From Jatrophihabitans sp035642535 (GTDB taxonomy: Bacteria > Actinomycetota > Actinomycetes > Mycobacteriales > Jatrophihabitantaceae), in the NCBI GenBank assembly GCA_035642535.1, contig DASQSE010000056.1, positions 1 to 64,000 on the forward strand: a DNA stretch of 64,000 bases, written 5' to 3'. The position numbers and the translations under genes were made by a program. The notes beneath the pieces were generated by a model. It was not told where the DNA came from, did not search any database, and was given only the letters and a program-made list of their open reading frames with translations. Every line of letters begins with the position of its first letter. The first letter of the stretch is position 1. Below are positions 43,538 through 50,749 of this stretch, in pieces.

Positions 43538-44170
43538 TCAGCTGGCCGCCCGGGTGAACGTCACATGCGTGACTCCGCTGGGCGAGGACGTGGCCTCGAT
43601 CCGGTAGTCGTTCTCGAGACCCTCCAGCCCGTGCCAGAGCCGCACGCCCCGGCCGAGCAGGATCGGCACCACCGCGATGTGCATATGGTCGACGAGCCCG
43701 GCGGCGACAAAGCTGCGAATCATGGTGGCGCCGCCGCCGATGCGCACGTCCTTGCCGTCCGCGGCCTTCCGGGCCGCCTCCAGCGCCTCGGCCGGCGACG
43801 TGTCGAGGAAGTGGTAGGTCGTGCCGCCCTCCATCTCGATCGACGGGCGCGTGTGATGGGTGAGGACGAAGACCGGCGTGTGGAACGGCGGGTTGGGACC
43901 CCACCACCCCTTCCAGTCCGGATCCTCGTGCCACCCGGGGTAGCCGAACTTCCCGGCCCCCATGATCTCCGCACCGATCCCTTGATCGTGCCGTTGGAGG
44001 AAGACGTCGTCGACGCCTCCGCTACCGCCGGGCCGCCACGCCCGCGTGGTGAACATCCATTCGTGCAGCCGTTCGCCGGCGTGACCGAACGGCGCGTCCA
44101 GGGTCAGGCCTTCGCCGGTGCCGAAGCCGTCGAGCGAGATGGCGAACTGCTGGACGCAGGCGAGTGACAT
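43538..44170 (-). CDS. Dihydrofolate reductase-family (RibD C-terminal) protein
   Basis: 210 residues from the ATG at 44170. It has a single RibD_C/DHFR-like domain: FAISLDGFGTGEGLTLD near the start, IGAEIMGAGKFG for a nucleotide-binding turn, PVFVLTHHTRPSIEMEGG and VRIGGGATMIRSFVAAGLV with VPILLGRGVRLW. This branch is common in actinobacteria with no known substrate. It starts 9 bases after the cysteine-dioxygenase-like gene and is probably in the same transcript. Confidence 0.88.
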   Translation of the reverse strand: MSLACVQQFAISLDGFGTGEGLTLDAPFGHAGERLHEWMFTTRAWRPGGSGGVDDVFLQRHDQGIGAEIMGAGKFGYPGWHEDPDWKGWWGPNPPFHTPVFVLTHHTRPSIEMEGGTTYHFLDTSPAEALEAARKAADGKDVRIGGGATMIRSFVAAGLVDHMHIAVVPILLGRGVRLWHGLEGLENDYRIEATSSPSGVTHVTFTRAAS

Positions 44171-44179
44171 GGCTGCTCC

Positions 44180-44692
44180 TCAGTCGTAGTAACGGCGGGC
44201 GCTGGAGCCGGTGCGGGAGATGTCGGTTCCGTAGATGTGGATCGAGATCGCCGTCGTCTCGCCGGCATTGCGCACGCGGTGGATGTCGCCGGGCGGCGCG
44301 AAGCCGCTGACGTCGCCGAGCTGATTGTCGTTGCGGCCGACCAGGTTCAGGTCGGCGTCGAACAACTCCTCGTGCTCGACGCCTTGGATGACGCCGAAGA
44401 CGCACCAGGTGATGTGGTCGTGGATGCGGGTCAGCTGCCCGGGCCGCCAGACCAGGGCGACGATCGAGAACGCTCCGTCCGGCTCGACGTAAAGGTTGTG
44501 GGCGCAGTAGTCGTCGGGTGAGCCGAGGCGCTGCGCAGCGGTCAGCACGTCCGGCGTGGGCAGGTGCAGGCGCAGCTGGTCGGCGACGAGGTGCGCGGTC
44601 TCCGTGCAGCCGGCCTGGCTTGCAACGGCGGTGCGGACGCCGGCGACGAGTGGCGCCAGCCGGCCGGCGGGACGGAGCTGGGTCGCGGTCAT
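44180..44692 (-). CDS. Cysteine dioxygenase-family (cupin) protein
   Basis: 170 residues from the ATG at 44692 (MTATQLRPAGRLAPL). The cupin iron site is visible: LTRIHDHITWCVFGVIQGVE gives the H-x-H pair and GDIHRVRNAG the third histidine. It is therefore probably an iron-dependent thiol dioxygenase (cysteine or 3-mercaptopropionate type), turning a thiol to a sulfinate. The LysR gene is divergent across 76 bases with repeated motifs. Confidence 0.85.
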   Translation of the reverse strand: MTATQLRPAGRLAPLVAGVRTAVASQAGCTETAHLVADQLRLHLPTPDVLTAAQRLGSPDDYCAHNLYVEPDGAFSIVALVWRPGQLTRIHDHITWCVFGVIQGVEHEELFDADLNLVGRNDNQLGDVSGFAPPGDIHRVRNAGETTAISIHIYGTDISRTGSSARRYYD

Positions 44693-44717
44693 GTCGTCCA
44701 GCTTGGTGGCTGGACGC

Positions 44718-44770
44718 TTGATGCGTCTAATGCCAACTTTCGTGCTGACCCATCGATAAAGTTGATGCGT
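44718..44770. promoter_or_regulatory. Repeated TTGATGCGT and AACTTT/AAAGTT motifs between the dioxygenase and LysR genes
   Basis: TTGATGCGT occurs at 44718-44726 and again at 44762-44770, where it reaches into the LysR start codon. Between them AACTTT (44735-44740) and AAAGTT (44758-44763) form an inverted repeat. Divergent LysR/target gaps usually hold the regulator sites, so these are good candidates, but the binding site itself is unproven. Confidence 0.45.
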
Positions 44771-45650
44771 GCTGGACATCAATCGACTGCGCGTCATCGA
44801 CGCCGTCGCGCGCCATGGATCGGTCACCGCGGCGGCGAAGGAGCTGCACTACTCCCAGCCGTCGGTCACCCATCACCTCGCTCGGCTCGAGGCCGCGACC
44901 GGCGCACAGCTGCTGCAGCGGGTGGGCCGAGGAATCCGACTGACCCCGGCCGGGGAGCTGCTGGCCGAGCGTGCGGCGGAGATCATCGGCCGGATCGATG
45001 CCGCCGGCGAGGAGCTGTCCGCCTACGTCGGGCTGACCGCGGGCCGGGTGCGCCTGGCCGGTTTCGCCTCGGCGATCGGATCACTCGTGCCGACGGCTGT
45101 GGCGACGCTGGCGGGCCGGCACCCCGGATTGCAGATCAGCCTCACCGACGCGCATCCGCCCGAAGCCATCGAGTTGCTGCGCACCGGCAAGGTCGAGGTG
45201 GCGGTCGTCTTTCGCTACGAGGAGACCGAGCCCGAGCCGGCCGGGGTCCGCCTGCATCACCTGCTCGACGATCCGGTCTACGTGCTGTCCCTGCGTCGCG
45301 AGCGCGGGTTGGCCGCGCTGCGCGACGCGACGTGGATCGCCGGCTGCGAGCGTTGCCGCAGCCACCTGCTCTCCATGTGCGCCGACGCCGGGTTCGATCC
45401 GCGCATCGGCTACAGCTCCGACGACATGGTCGTGATGCAGGCGTTGGTCGCCGCCGGGCTCGGCGTGGCGACCCAGACGGGCCTGTCCCTGCGCGCCCAC
45501 CACATCGACGGCGTCGTCGCGACCGAACTGCCCGGCTGGGAGCGACACATCTACGCCGCGACCTACGGCGAGCCGCCCGACCCGCCCGCCACGGCCGCCG
45601 TCCTGACGGCGCTCGGCGAGGCTGCGGTGGCGGCGTCGCGGTCGTCATGA
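44769..45650 (+). CDS. LysR-family transcriptional regulator
   Basis: 293 residues from a GTG at 44769. The N-terminal winged helix (residues 1-60: LDINRLRVIDAVARHGS, AAAKELHYSQPSVTHHLARL, LLQRVGRGIRLTPAG) is followed by a periplasmic-binding-like effector domain (GRVRLAGFASAIGSLVPTA, FDPRIGYSSDDMVVMQALVA). Divergence from the thiol dioxygenase gene suggests it controls that gene in response to a sulfur amino acid or thiol. Confidence 0.92.
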   Translation: MLDINRLRVIDAVARHGSVTAAAKELHYSQPSVTHHLARLEAATGAQLLQRVGRGIRLTPAGELLAERAAEIIGRIDAAGEELSAYVGLTAGRVRLAGFASAIGSLVPTAVATLAGRHPGLQISLTDAHPPEAIELLRTGKVEVAVVFRYEETEPEPAGVRLHHLLDDPVYVLSLRRERGLAALRDATWIAGCERCRSHLLSMCADAGFDPRIGYSSDDMVVMQALVAAGLGVATQTGLSLRAHHIDGVVATELPGWERHIYAATYGEPPDPPATAAVLTALGEAAVAASRSS

Positions 45651-45940
45651 CCAACCGCGCACGTTATGTCAGCCCATGGTCGAGCGGATACGGGTTCAGG
45701 GGACCGGCAAATACGTCGCCATGAGGCGCGCTGACGGCGAACTGCGCGCCGCGACGTTCCGCGCTTGGCTGCGACCAGCAAATCGAGTACGTGTCAGTCC
45801 GCGGTGACCAAGATCTTATTGCGATCGGTCCGAGAGCGGATCGTTCGAACGAGCTCCGTTTCTTGCCCCGATCCAATAAGCCGATAATGCACATTATGTC
45901 AATCTGAGCGGGTGTGGCCCCCTCTTTCGGGATCCGCTGG
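45651..45940. other. AT-richer intergenic island with direct and inverted repeats
   Basis: About 290 bases without a convincing gene. GCACGTTATGTCA at 45659-45671 recurs with one change at 45889-45901. CTTATTGCGATCGG (45815-45828) faces CCGATCCAATAAG (45868-45880) as an almost perfect inverted repeat, and TCGTTCGAACGA (45841-45852) is a 12-bp palindrome inside it. An open frame at 45664-45957 (-) has no ribosome site and looks spurious. The island may hold divergent regulatory sites or be a small insertion scar. Confidence 0.45.
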
Positions 45941-46840
45941 TCACGCGAGGTTCGCACCTAGGAGGCGCTCGACGGTGCGTCGTCCCCAAGCGCTCATGAC
46001 CGGATTCGACTCGACGTAGTACCAGACGACACCCAGCGCCTGCTCGAACGCCCAGGCCATGCCGCGCAGCCACTGCACGTCGCTGCATCCGAGTGCTTCG
46101 CGCAGAGTTGCGCGGGGCGCCGCGTCGAGCAGATGCCATGCGCTGACGAGGTCGAGCGCCGGGTCGGCCGCAGCGAAGCCGCCGCCGTCGAGCAGACCCA
46201 TGAGCCGGCCGCCATGTACCAGCACGTTGGGTGGAATCAGGTCGCCGTGGCACATGACGTCCGGCTCGACCTCCGGAAGGGTGCGCAACTCGGCCCAGAT
46301 CGCGCGCAGGCGCGTTATGTCCAGCAGGCCGACGCTCTCCCGGAAGCAGGACTCCATCCACTCGTCGTGATCGGGCAGGTGGCCGCCGCGGTTGTCGCCG
46401 TCGAAGCTCCGGCCGCGGGTGTCGACGGCGCGCAGTGCGGTGATGAGGGCAGCGAGGTCTGCTGCGAATGCACTCGACGCCGACGGGTCGTCGGCCGTCG
46501 CATCGAGTCCCGGCAGCCACGTCTGGACGCTCCACGGCGACGGGTAGTCCTCGCCCGGCTCGCCGACCGCGACCGGCAGCGGCGTCGGCACCGTCGCCGC
46601 GGCGGCGAGTTCCGCCATGGCCGCCGCCTCCGCGCGCAACGACTCGCGGATCGCGATCGGATCCAGCGGGCGCAGTGGGAAGCGGGCGGTCAACTCCTCC
46701 CCGAGCCGGAAGATCGCGTTGACGGTGCCCGTTGTAGAGATCTCGCGCACCGGCAACAATCGCCACTCCGGAAATTGATCATCGACGAGGCGACGCACCG
46801 TTGCGACGGTGATGGTGAGCTGGTCGTGGTGCATCACCAT
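45941..46840 (-). CDS. Aminoglycoside phosphotransferase/choline kinase-family protein
   Basis: 299 residues from the ATG at 46840. The APH-fold kinase motifs are GTVNAIFRLGEELTARFPL (nucleotide-binding part), WSVQTWLPGLDA, the catalytic loop MCHGDLIPPNVLVH and the metal-binding Asp in LMGLLDGGGFAAADPALDL. The usual hydrophobic residue before the second Gly (DFG or DWG) is Gly here. Members inactivate antibiotics such as streptothricin-like or macrolide drugs, or act on metabolites. Resistance cannot be inferred from sequence alone. Ten bases separate it from the MBL gene upstream. Confidence 0.85.
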   Translation of the reverse strand: MVMHHDQLTITVATVRRLVDDQFPEWRLLPVREISTTGTVNAIFRLGEELTARFPLRPLDPIAIRESLRAEAAAMAELAAAATVPTPLPVAVGEPGEDYPSPWSVQTWLPGLDATADDPSASSAFAADLAALITALRAVDTRGRSFDGDNRGGHLPDHDEWMESCFRESVGLLDITRLRAIWAELRTLPEVEPDVMCHGDLIPPNVLVHGGRLMGLLDGGGFAAADPALDLVSAWHLLDAAPRATLREALGCSDVQWLRGMAWAFEQALGVVWYYVESNPVMSAWGRRTVERLLGANLA

Positions 46841-46850
46841 GCCAAGGCGA

Positions 46851-47582
46851 TCAGGACTTTCCACTGTTCGGTGCCGCCTCGCGAACGAGCCGGACCGCCT
46901 CGGAGGCGCCGCCGTCCCACGCCGGACCATGACCGGGCAGCACCCAAGTGGCGTCCACCCCGGCGAGTCGGTCGAGTGAGGCGATCGCCTGCTCCGGCTC
47001 GAGCGTGAACGGCGCCGGCTTGGGGCCCTTGACGCCGGTCAGCACGTTGCGCGTCGTCATGTCGTCGCCGACGAACAGCGCGTCGACGGCCGGAACGTGG
47101 ACCGCCACGCTGCCCGGCGTGTGCCCGGGCGTGTGGATGATGCGCGGCGAACCCGGCACGTCGAGGACCTGCCCGTCCGTGATCGCCTGTAGTTCGGTCG
47201 CCGGCCGGATGCGCAGCCCGCCCCTGCGCGCGGAGTACCAGAGGAAGCCGGCGAGCGGTCCGACCTTCACCGGGCCCCAGCCCGAATTCGGCTTCTTGAT
47301 CTCCAGCCTCGCGCGGGCGTCGTCGTCGGCGTGGAGGTAGGCAGCAATCCCCCGCTCGCGCTGCAGCCGCGCGGCGAAACCGATGTGGTCGCTGTCGCCG
47401 TGCGTGAGGATCAGCGCCCGCACGTCATCGAGCGAACGGCCCAGCGCGGCCAACTCCCGCAGCAGCAGTTTCCAGTACCCCGGCAGGCCGGCGTCGATGA
47501 CGGTGACCTCGTCGCCGTCGACCACGAGGTAGCTGTTCACGACGTCGGACCCGATCCGATGGAGACCGTTGGCAAGCTGCAC
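46851..47582 (-). CDS. Metallo-beta-lactamase-fold hydrolase
   Basis: 243 residues from the ATG at 47582. The zinc motif LILTHGDSDHIGFAARL differs from HxHxDH by Gly and Ser at the second and third positions. Further ligands are in IIHTPGHTPGSVAVH, LFVGDDMTTRN and LPGHGPAWD. It has an N-terminal GLHRIGSDVVNSYLVVDG typical of glyoxalase II-like enzymes. The substrate is unknown. It is grouped with the phosphotransferase gene. Confidence 0.85.
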   Translation of the reverse strand: MQLANGLHRIGSDVVNSYLVVDGDEVTVIDAGLPGYWKLLLRELAALGRSLDDVRALILTHGDSDHIGFAARLQRERGIAAYLHADDDARARLEIKKPNSGWGPVKVGPLAGFLWYSARRGGLRIRPATELQAITDGQVLDVPGSPRIIHTPGHTPGSVAVHVPAVDALFVGDDMTTRNVLTGVKGPKPAPFTLEPEQAIASLDRLAGVDATWVLPGHGPAWDGGASEAVRLVREAAPNSGKS

Positions 47583-47633
47583 GATGCGTCCCTTCGACCA
47601 ATTCGTGCAGGCTATCCGGCGCTGCCCGGCAAA

Positions 47634-48137
47634 TTACCGACGTCGCCGCTCCCACCGGTCCAGGATCAGGTTCTGCTCCTGCTCGATGAACTCGTAGAAC
47701 TCGCGCACGTCCTGCAGTTGCCTGCGCACCGTGGCGTCCTTGCCTTTCGCGAGGTGCTCGCCGCGGCCCAACAGCCCGACCCATTGATGGGACAGCTGGA
47801 TGCGGGTCCGGAGGAACTGGCTCAGCGCAGGCCCGCCCATCGTCGCGCGGAAGTAGTCGCGCCGCTCCCCCGGCACCCGCACCCGTTGCGCGAGCCCGGG
47901 TCGGACCAACTCGCGGGTCGCGGTGCTGATCGAGCCGCTGCTGACGCCGAGAAACGCGGCAAGTTCCGTCGCGGACATCTCCGGCGGGTCGGCCAACAGG
48001 AGCGCGCCGAGCACCCGGCCGGCCATGCGAGTACCGCCGGCGCTCTCCCAGAAGAATCCGAGCTCGTCGGCGAAGTGGCGTTCCTCCACACCTCGGACGG
48101 CTGCGGAATCGGAGGCGGTCTTGCCGCCTCGTGCCAT
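47634..48137 (-). CDS. GbsR/MarR-family transcriptional regulator
   Basis: 167 residues from the ATG at 48137. HTH features are FADELGFFWESAGGTRMAGR, LGALLLADPPEMSATELAAF and LGVSSGSISTATRELVRPGL, then the wing RVRVPGERRDYFRA. The long C-terminal helix (EFYEFIEQEQNLILDRW) should form the dimer. It is divergent from the ABC exporter gene, and the palindrome between them is its likely operator. Confidence 0.88.
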   Translation of the reverse strand: MARGGKTASDSAAVRGVEERHFADELGFFWESAGGTRMAGRVLGALLLADPPEMSATELAAFLGVSSGSISTATRELVRPGLAQRVRVPGERRDYFRATMGGPALSQFLRTRIQLSHQWVGLLGRGEHLAKGKDATVRRQLQDVREFYEFIEQEQNLILDRWERRRR

Positions 48138-48164
48138 CGGAACCCCCTCGGCTTGTCTCAGAAC

Positions 48165-48182
48165 TTTCAGTGTATCCTGAAA
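48165..48182. promoter_or_regulatory. Palindromic operator candidate between the GbsR/MarR gene and the ABC exporter
   Basis: TTTCAG, six bases, then CTGAAA form a perfect inverted repeat of 6 + 6 in the 70-base gap between divergent starts. One dimeric MarR-type protein bound here could silence both directions. Position and symmetry are seen, and binding is inferred. Confidence 0.5.
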
Positions 48183-48207
48183 CCATTGATTGTTCGAGGA
48201 GCACGAC

Positions 48208-49119
48208 ATGGCTGAAGCCGCCGCGATCCGCACCGCGGACCTGACGAAGACGTTCGGCGCGACCACCGCGTTGGCAGGGCTCGATCTCGAGGTCCCGCGG
48301 GGCGAGATCATCGGTTACCTGGGCCCGAACGGAGCGGGCAAGACGACGACCATCCGCCTGCTGCTCGGCTTGATCCGGCCCGCCGCGGGGCGGGCAGAGA
48401 TCTTCGGCACCGACTGCACGGCAGATCCGGTCGGCGCACACCGCCGCGTCGCGTACGTCCCCGGAGACGTCAGCCTCTGGCCGTCGCTGACCGGTGCCGA
48501 GACGCTGCACCTGCTCGGCCGGGTGCACGGCTCCGTCGACGTCGCCTACCGCGACCTCCTGCTCGAGCGATTCGAGTTCGACCCGGCGAAGAAGGTGCGC
48601 ACCTACTCGAAGGGCAACCGGCAGAAGCTCGTCCTGATCGCAGCGCTGATGACTCGCGCCGAGCTGCTGCTGCTAGACGAGCCGACCAGCGGCCTCGATC
48701 CGCTGATGGAGCGGGCCTTCCAGCAGTGTGTCGCCGAGGCTCGCGAGCGCGGGCAGACCGTGTTTCTCTCCTCACACATCCTCGCCGAGGTGGAGGCGCT
48801 GTGCGACCGCGTCGCGATCCTGCGCGACGGCCGTCTCGTCGAGGTCGGGACGCTCGCCGAGATGCGGCATCTGTCCGCACTCCAGATCGATGCGGAGATG
48901 GACGGCGGCGTGCCGGACGTCGCGCGCCTGCCTGGCGTGTCGGCAGTCGACGTCGACGGCAACCGGCTGCGCTGCCACGTCACCGGCTCGATCGAGCCGT
49001 TGCTCGCCGCGCTCGCGGCCGCAGGCGTGCGGCACCTGACGAGCCGTGAGCCGTCGCTGGAGGAGTTGTTCCTCGCCCACTACGGGTCCGGTGCGGAGCG
49101 GTCGGCCGATGCGGCGTAG
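48208..49119 (+). CDS. ABC transporter ATP-binding protein
   Basis: 303 residues from the ATG at 48208 (MAEAAAIRTADLTKTFG), with CGAGGAG upstream. Walker A YLGPNGAGKTTTIRLLLGL, the signature as the variant TYSKGNRQKLVLIAAL, Walker B ELLLLDEPTSGLDP and the His loop FLSSHILAEVEAL are intact. The YSKGN signature and the C-terminal extension are usual in antibiotic- and lipid-exporting two-gene systems. The permease starts inside its last codons, so they form one exporter. Confidence 0.93.
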   Translation: MAEAAAIRTADLTKTFGATTALAGLDLEVPRGEIIGYLGPNGAGKTTTIRLLLGLIRPAAGRAEIFGTDCTADPVGAHRRVAYVPGDVSLWPSLTGAETLHLLGRVHGSVDVAYRDLLLERFEFDPAKKVRTYSKGNRQKLVLIAALMTRAELLLLDEPTSGLDPLMERAFQQCVAEARERGQTVFLSSHILAEVEALCDRVAILRDGRLVEVGTLAEMRHLSALQIDAEMDGGVPDVARLPGVSAVDVDGNRLRCHVTGSIEPLLAALAAAGVRHLTSREPSLEELFLAHYGSGAERSADAA

Positions 49120-50749
49120 CGGAACGGACGCCTATACGGAGCGGCACGCGACCAGCGCAGTCGCGCGGACGACGGCCCGCCGGGTTGCCCGGCCGGCCGC
49201 GCTCTGGGGCCTGGTGTTCGGCGCGACGATCGCGGCGACGATGGCGTCGTACTCCTCGACCTTCTCGACTGCTGCATCCCGGGCGGATCTCGTCGCGGTC
49301 ACCGAAGGCAATGTCGCGTTCAGCGCGCTGTTCGGCCCGATCCACCACATCGACACGGTGGCCGGCTACACGGCTTACAAGGTGTCGATGACGCTGATCA
49401 TCCTGGGGGCGATCTGGGGGCTGCTCATCGCGACCCGGGTGCAGCGTGGCGAGGAGGACACCGGCGGCTGGGAGCTGCTGCTCTCCGGCCTGACCACGCG
49501 TGCGCGCGCCGCGTGGCAGGCCGCGCTCGGGCTCGGTGTGGGGCTGGCCGTGCTCTGGGTGCCGACGGCCGTCCTCGCGATGGCGGCCGGGCGCAGTTCG
49601 AAGGTCGACATCGACGCGAGCGCGTGCGTCTACTTCGCGACGGCCGTCGTGTCCGTGGTCGCGATGTTCATGGCGATCGGCATGTTCATCGGGCAGCTTG
49701 CCGCGAGCCGACACCACGCCAACGTGATCGGCGCCGGCGTCATCGCGGCCGCGTACCTGCTGCGGATGGTCGCCGACTCGGGGTCCGGGCTGGCCTGGCT
49801 GCGCTGGGCAAGCCCGCTCGGCTGGTTCGAGCAACTGCGCCCGCTGACCGGGTCACACCCGATCGCGTTTCTTCCGATCCTCGGCCTGACCGCGGCCTTC
49901 GCGGCAGGGTCGGTCGTGCTCGCCGGGCGCCGCGATCTCGGAGCGAGCGCCATGCGCGGCCGCGACCGACCGCGGCCCAGGACCGCGCTGCTCGGTGGGC
50001 AGGCTGGGCTGACCGTCCGCCTGACCCGGCCCGCCGTGCTCGGCTGGCTGTTCGCGCTGGGCGCGACGGGACTTGCGATGGGCCTCGTTACGCAATCCGC
50101 AGGCACCGCGCTGAAGGGCTCACCGACGCTGGAGCGAGTGCTCGGCCGGCTCGGCGGCGATCGTGCGGGCGCGGTGCTCTACCTCGGCTACGTCTTCGTC
50201 GTGGCGGCGGGACTGGTGGCGATCGCGGTGGCCGGGCAGATCTCGGCGATCCGCAACGAGGAGGAGGCCGGCCGCCTCGACAACATGCTCGTTCGTCCGG
50301 TTGCGCGCGGGCAGTGGCTGGGCGTGCGCGTGGGCGTCGGGCTGGCGTTGGTGCTCCTCGCAAGCGCGCTGGCCGGGGTCGCGGCGTGGATCGGCGCGGT
50401 GAGCCAGCACAGCGACGTCGGCTTCGGCGAGCTCGTCCGCGCCGGGCTCAACGTCGCCCCGCCCGGCGTGTTCGTCCTCGGCGTCGGGGCATTGGCCTTC
50501 GGCGTCGTGCCGCGGATCTCGATCGCCTTCACCTACGGTGTCGTGATCTGGTCCTACCTCGTCGAGGTGCTGTCCGCGATCACCGACTCGAACCACTGGC
50601 TGCGCGACACCTCTCCCCTGCTGCACATCGCGCCGGCGCCCGCGGCGGCGCCGGACTGGGCTTCGGCGAGTTGGCTGATCGGGCTCGGCCTGGTCGCTGC
50701 GCTGGCCGGGCTGGCCGCGTTCGCCCGCCGCGACCTCGCCGGGAGCTAG
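49109..50749 (+). CDS. ABC transporter permease
   Basis: 546 residues from the ATG at 49109, overlapping the ATPase end by 11 bases. About twelve helices are arranged as two similar halves: GALWGLVFGATIAATMAS-like and TLIILGAIWGLLIATRVQRGEEDTG in the first, and GYVFVVAAGLVAIAVAGQIS with IRNEEEAGRLDNMLVRPV in the second. The duplicated ABC-2-type layout (EEDTGGWELLLSGL and EEAGRLDNMLVRPV) means one polypeptide can supply both halves. It is probably the partner of the ATPase. Its stop overlaps the convergent MMPL stop in CTAG. Confidence 0.88.
   Translation: MRRSGTDAYTERHATSAVARTTARRVARPAALWGLVFGATIAATMASYSSTFSTAASRADLVAVTEGNVAFSALFGPIHHIDTVAGYTAYKVSMTLIILGAIWGLLIATRVQRGEEDTGGWELLLSGLTTRARAAWQAALGLGVGLAVLWVPTAVLAMAAGRSSKVDIDASACVYFATAVVSVVAMFMAIGMFIGQLAASRHHANVIGAGVIAAAYLLRMVADSGSGLAWLRWASPLGWFEQLRPLTGSHPIAFLPILGLTAAFAAGSVVLAGRRDLGASAMRGRDRPRPRTALLGGQAGLTVRLTRPAVLGWLFALGATGLAMGLVTQSAGTALKGSPTLERVLGRLGGDRAGAVLYLGYVFVVAAGLVAIAVAGQISAIRNEEEAGRLDNMLVRPVARGQWLGVRVGVGLALVLLASALAGVAAWIGAVSQHSDVGFGELVRAGLNVAPPGVFVLGVGALAFGVVPRISIAFTYGVVIWSYLVEVLSAITDSNHWLRDTSPLLHIAPAPAAAPDWASASWLIGLGLVAALAGLAAFARRDLAGS

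Noticed and set aside
45664..45957. 97-codon leftward frame in the AT-richer island
   Set aside because: No ribosome site, crosses the inverted repeats, and overlaps the end of the phosphotransferase gene. The repeats explain the region better.
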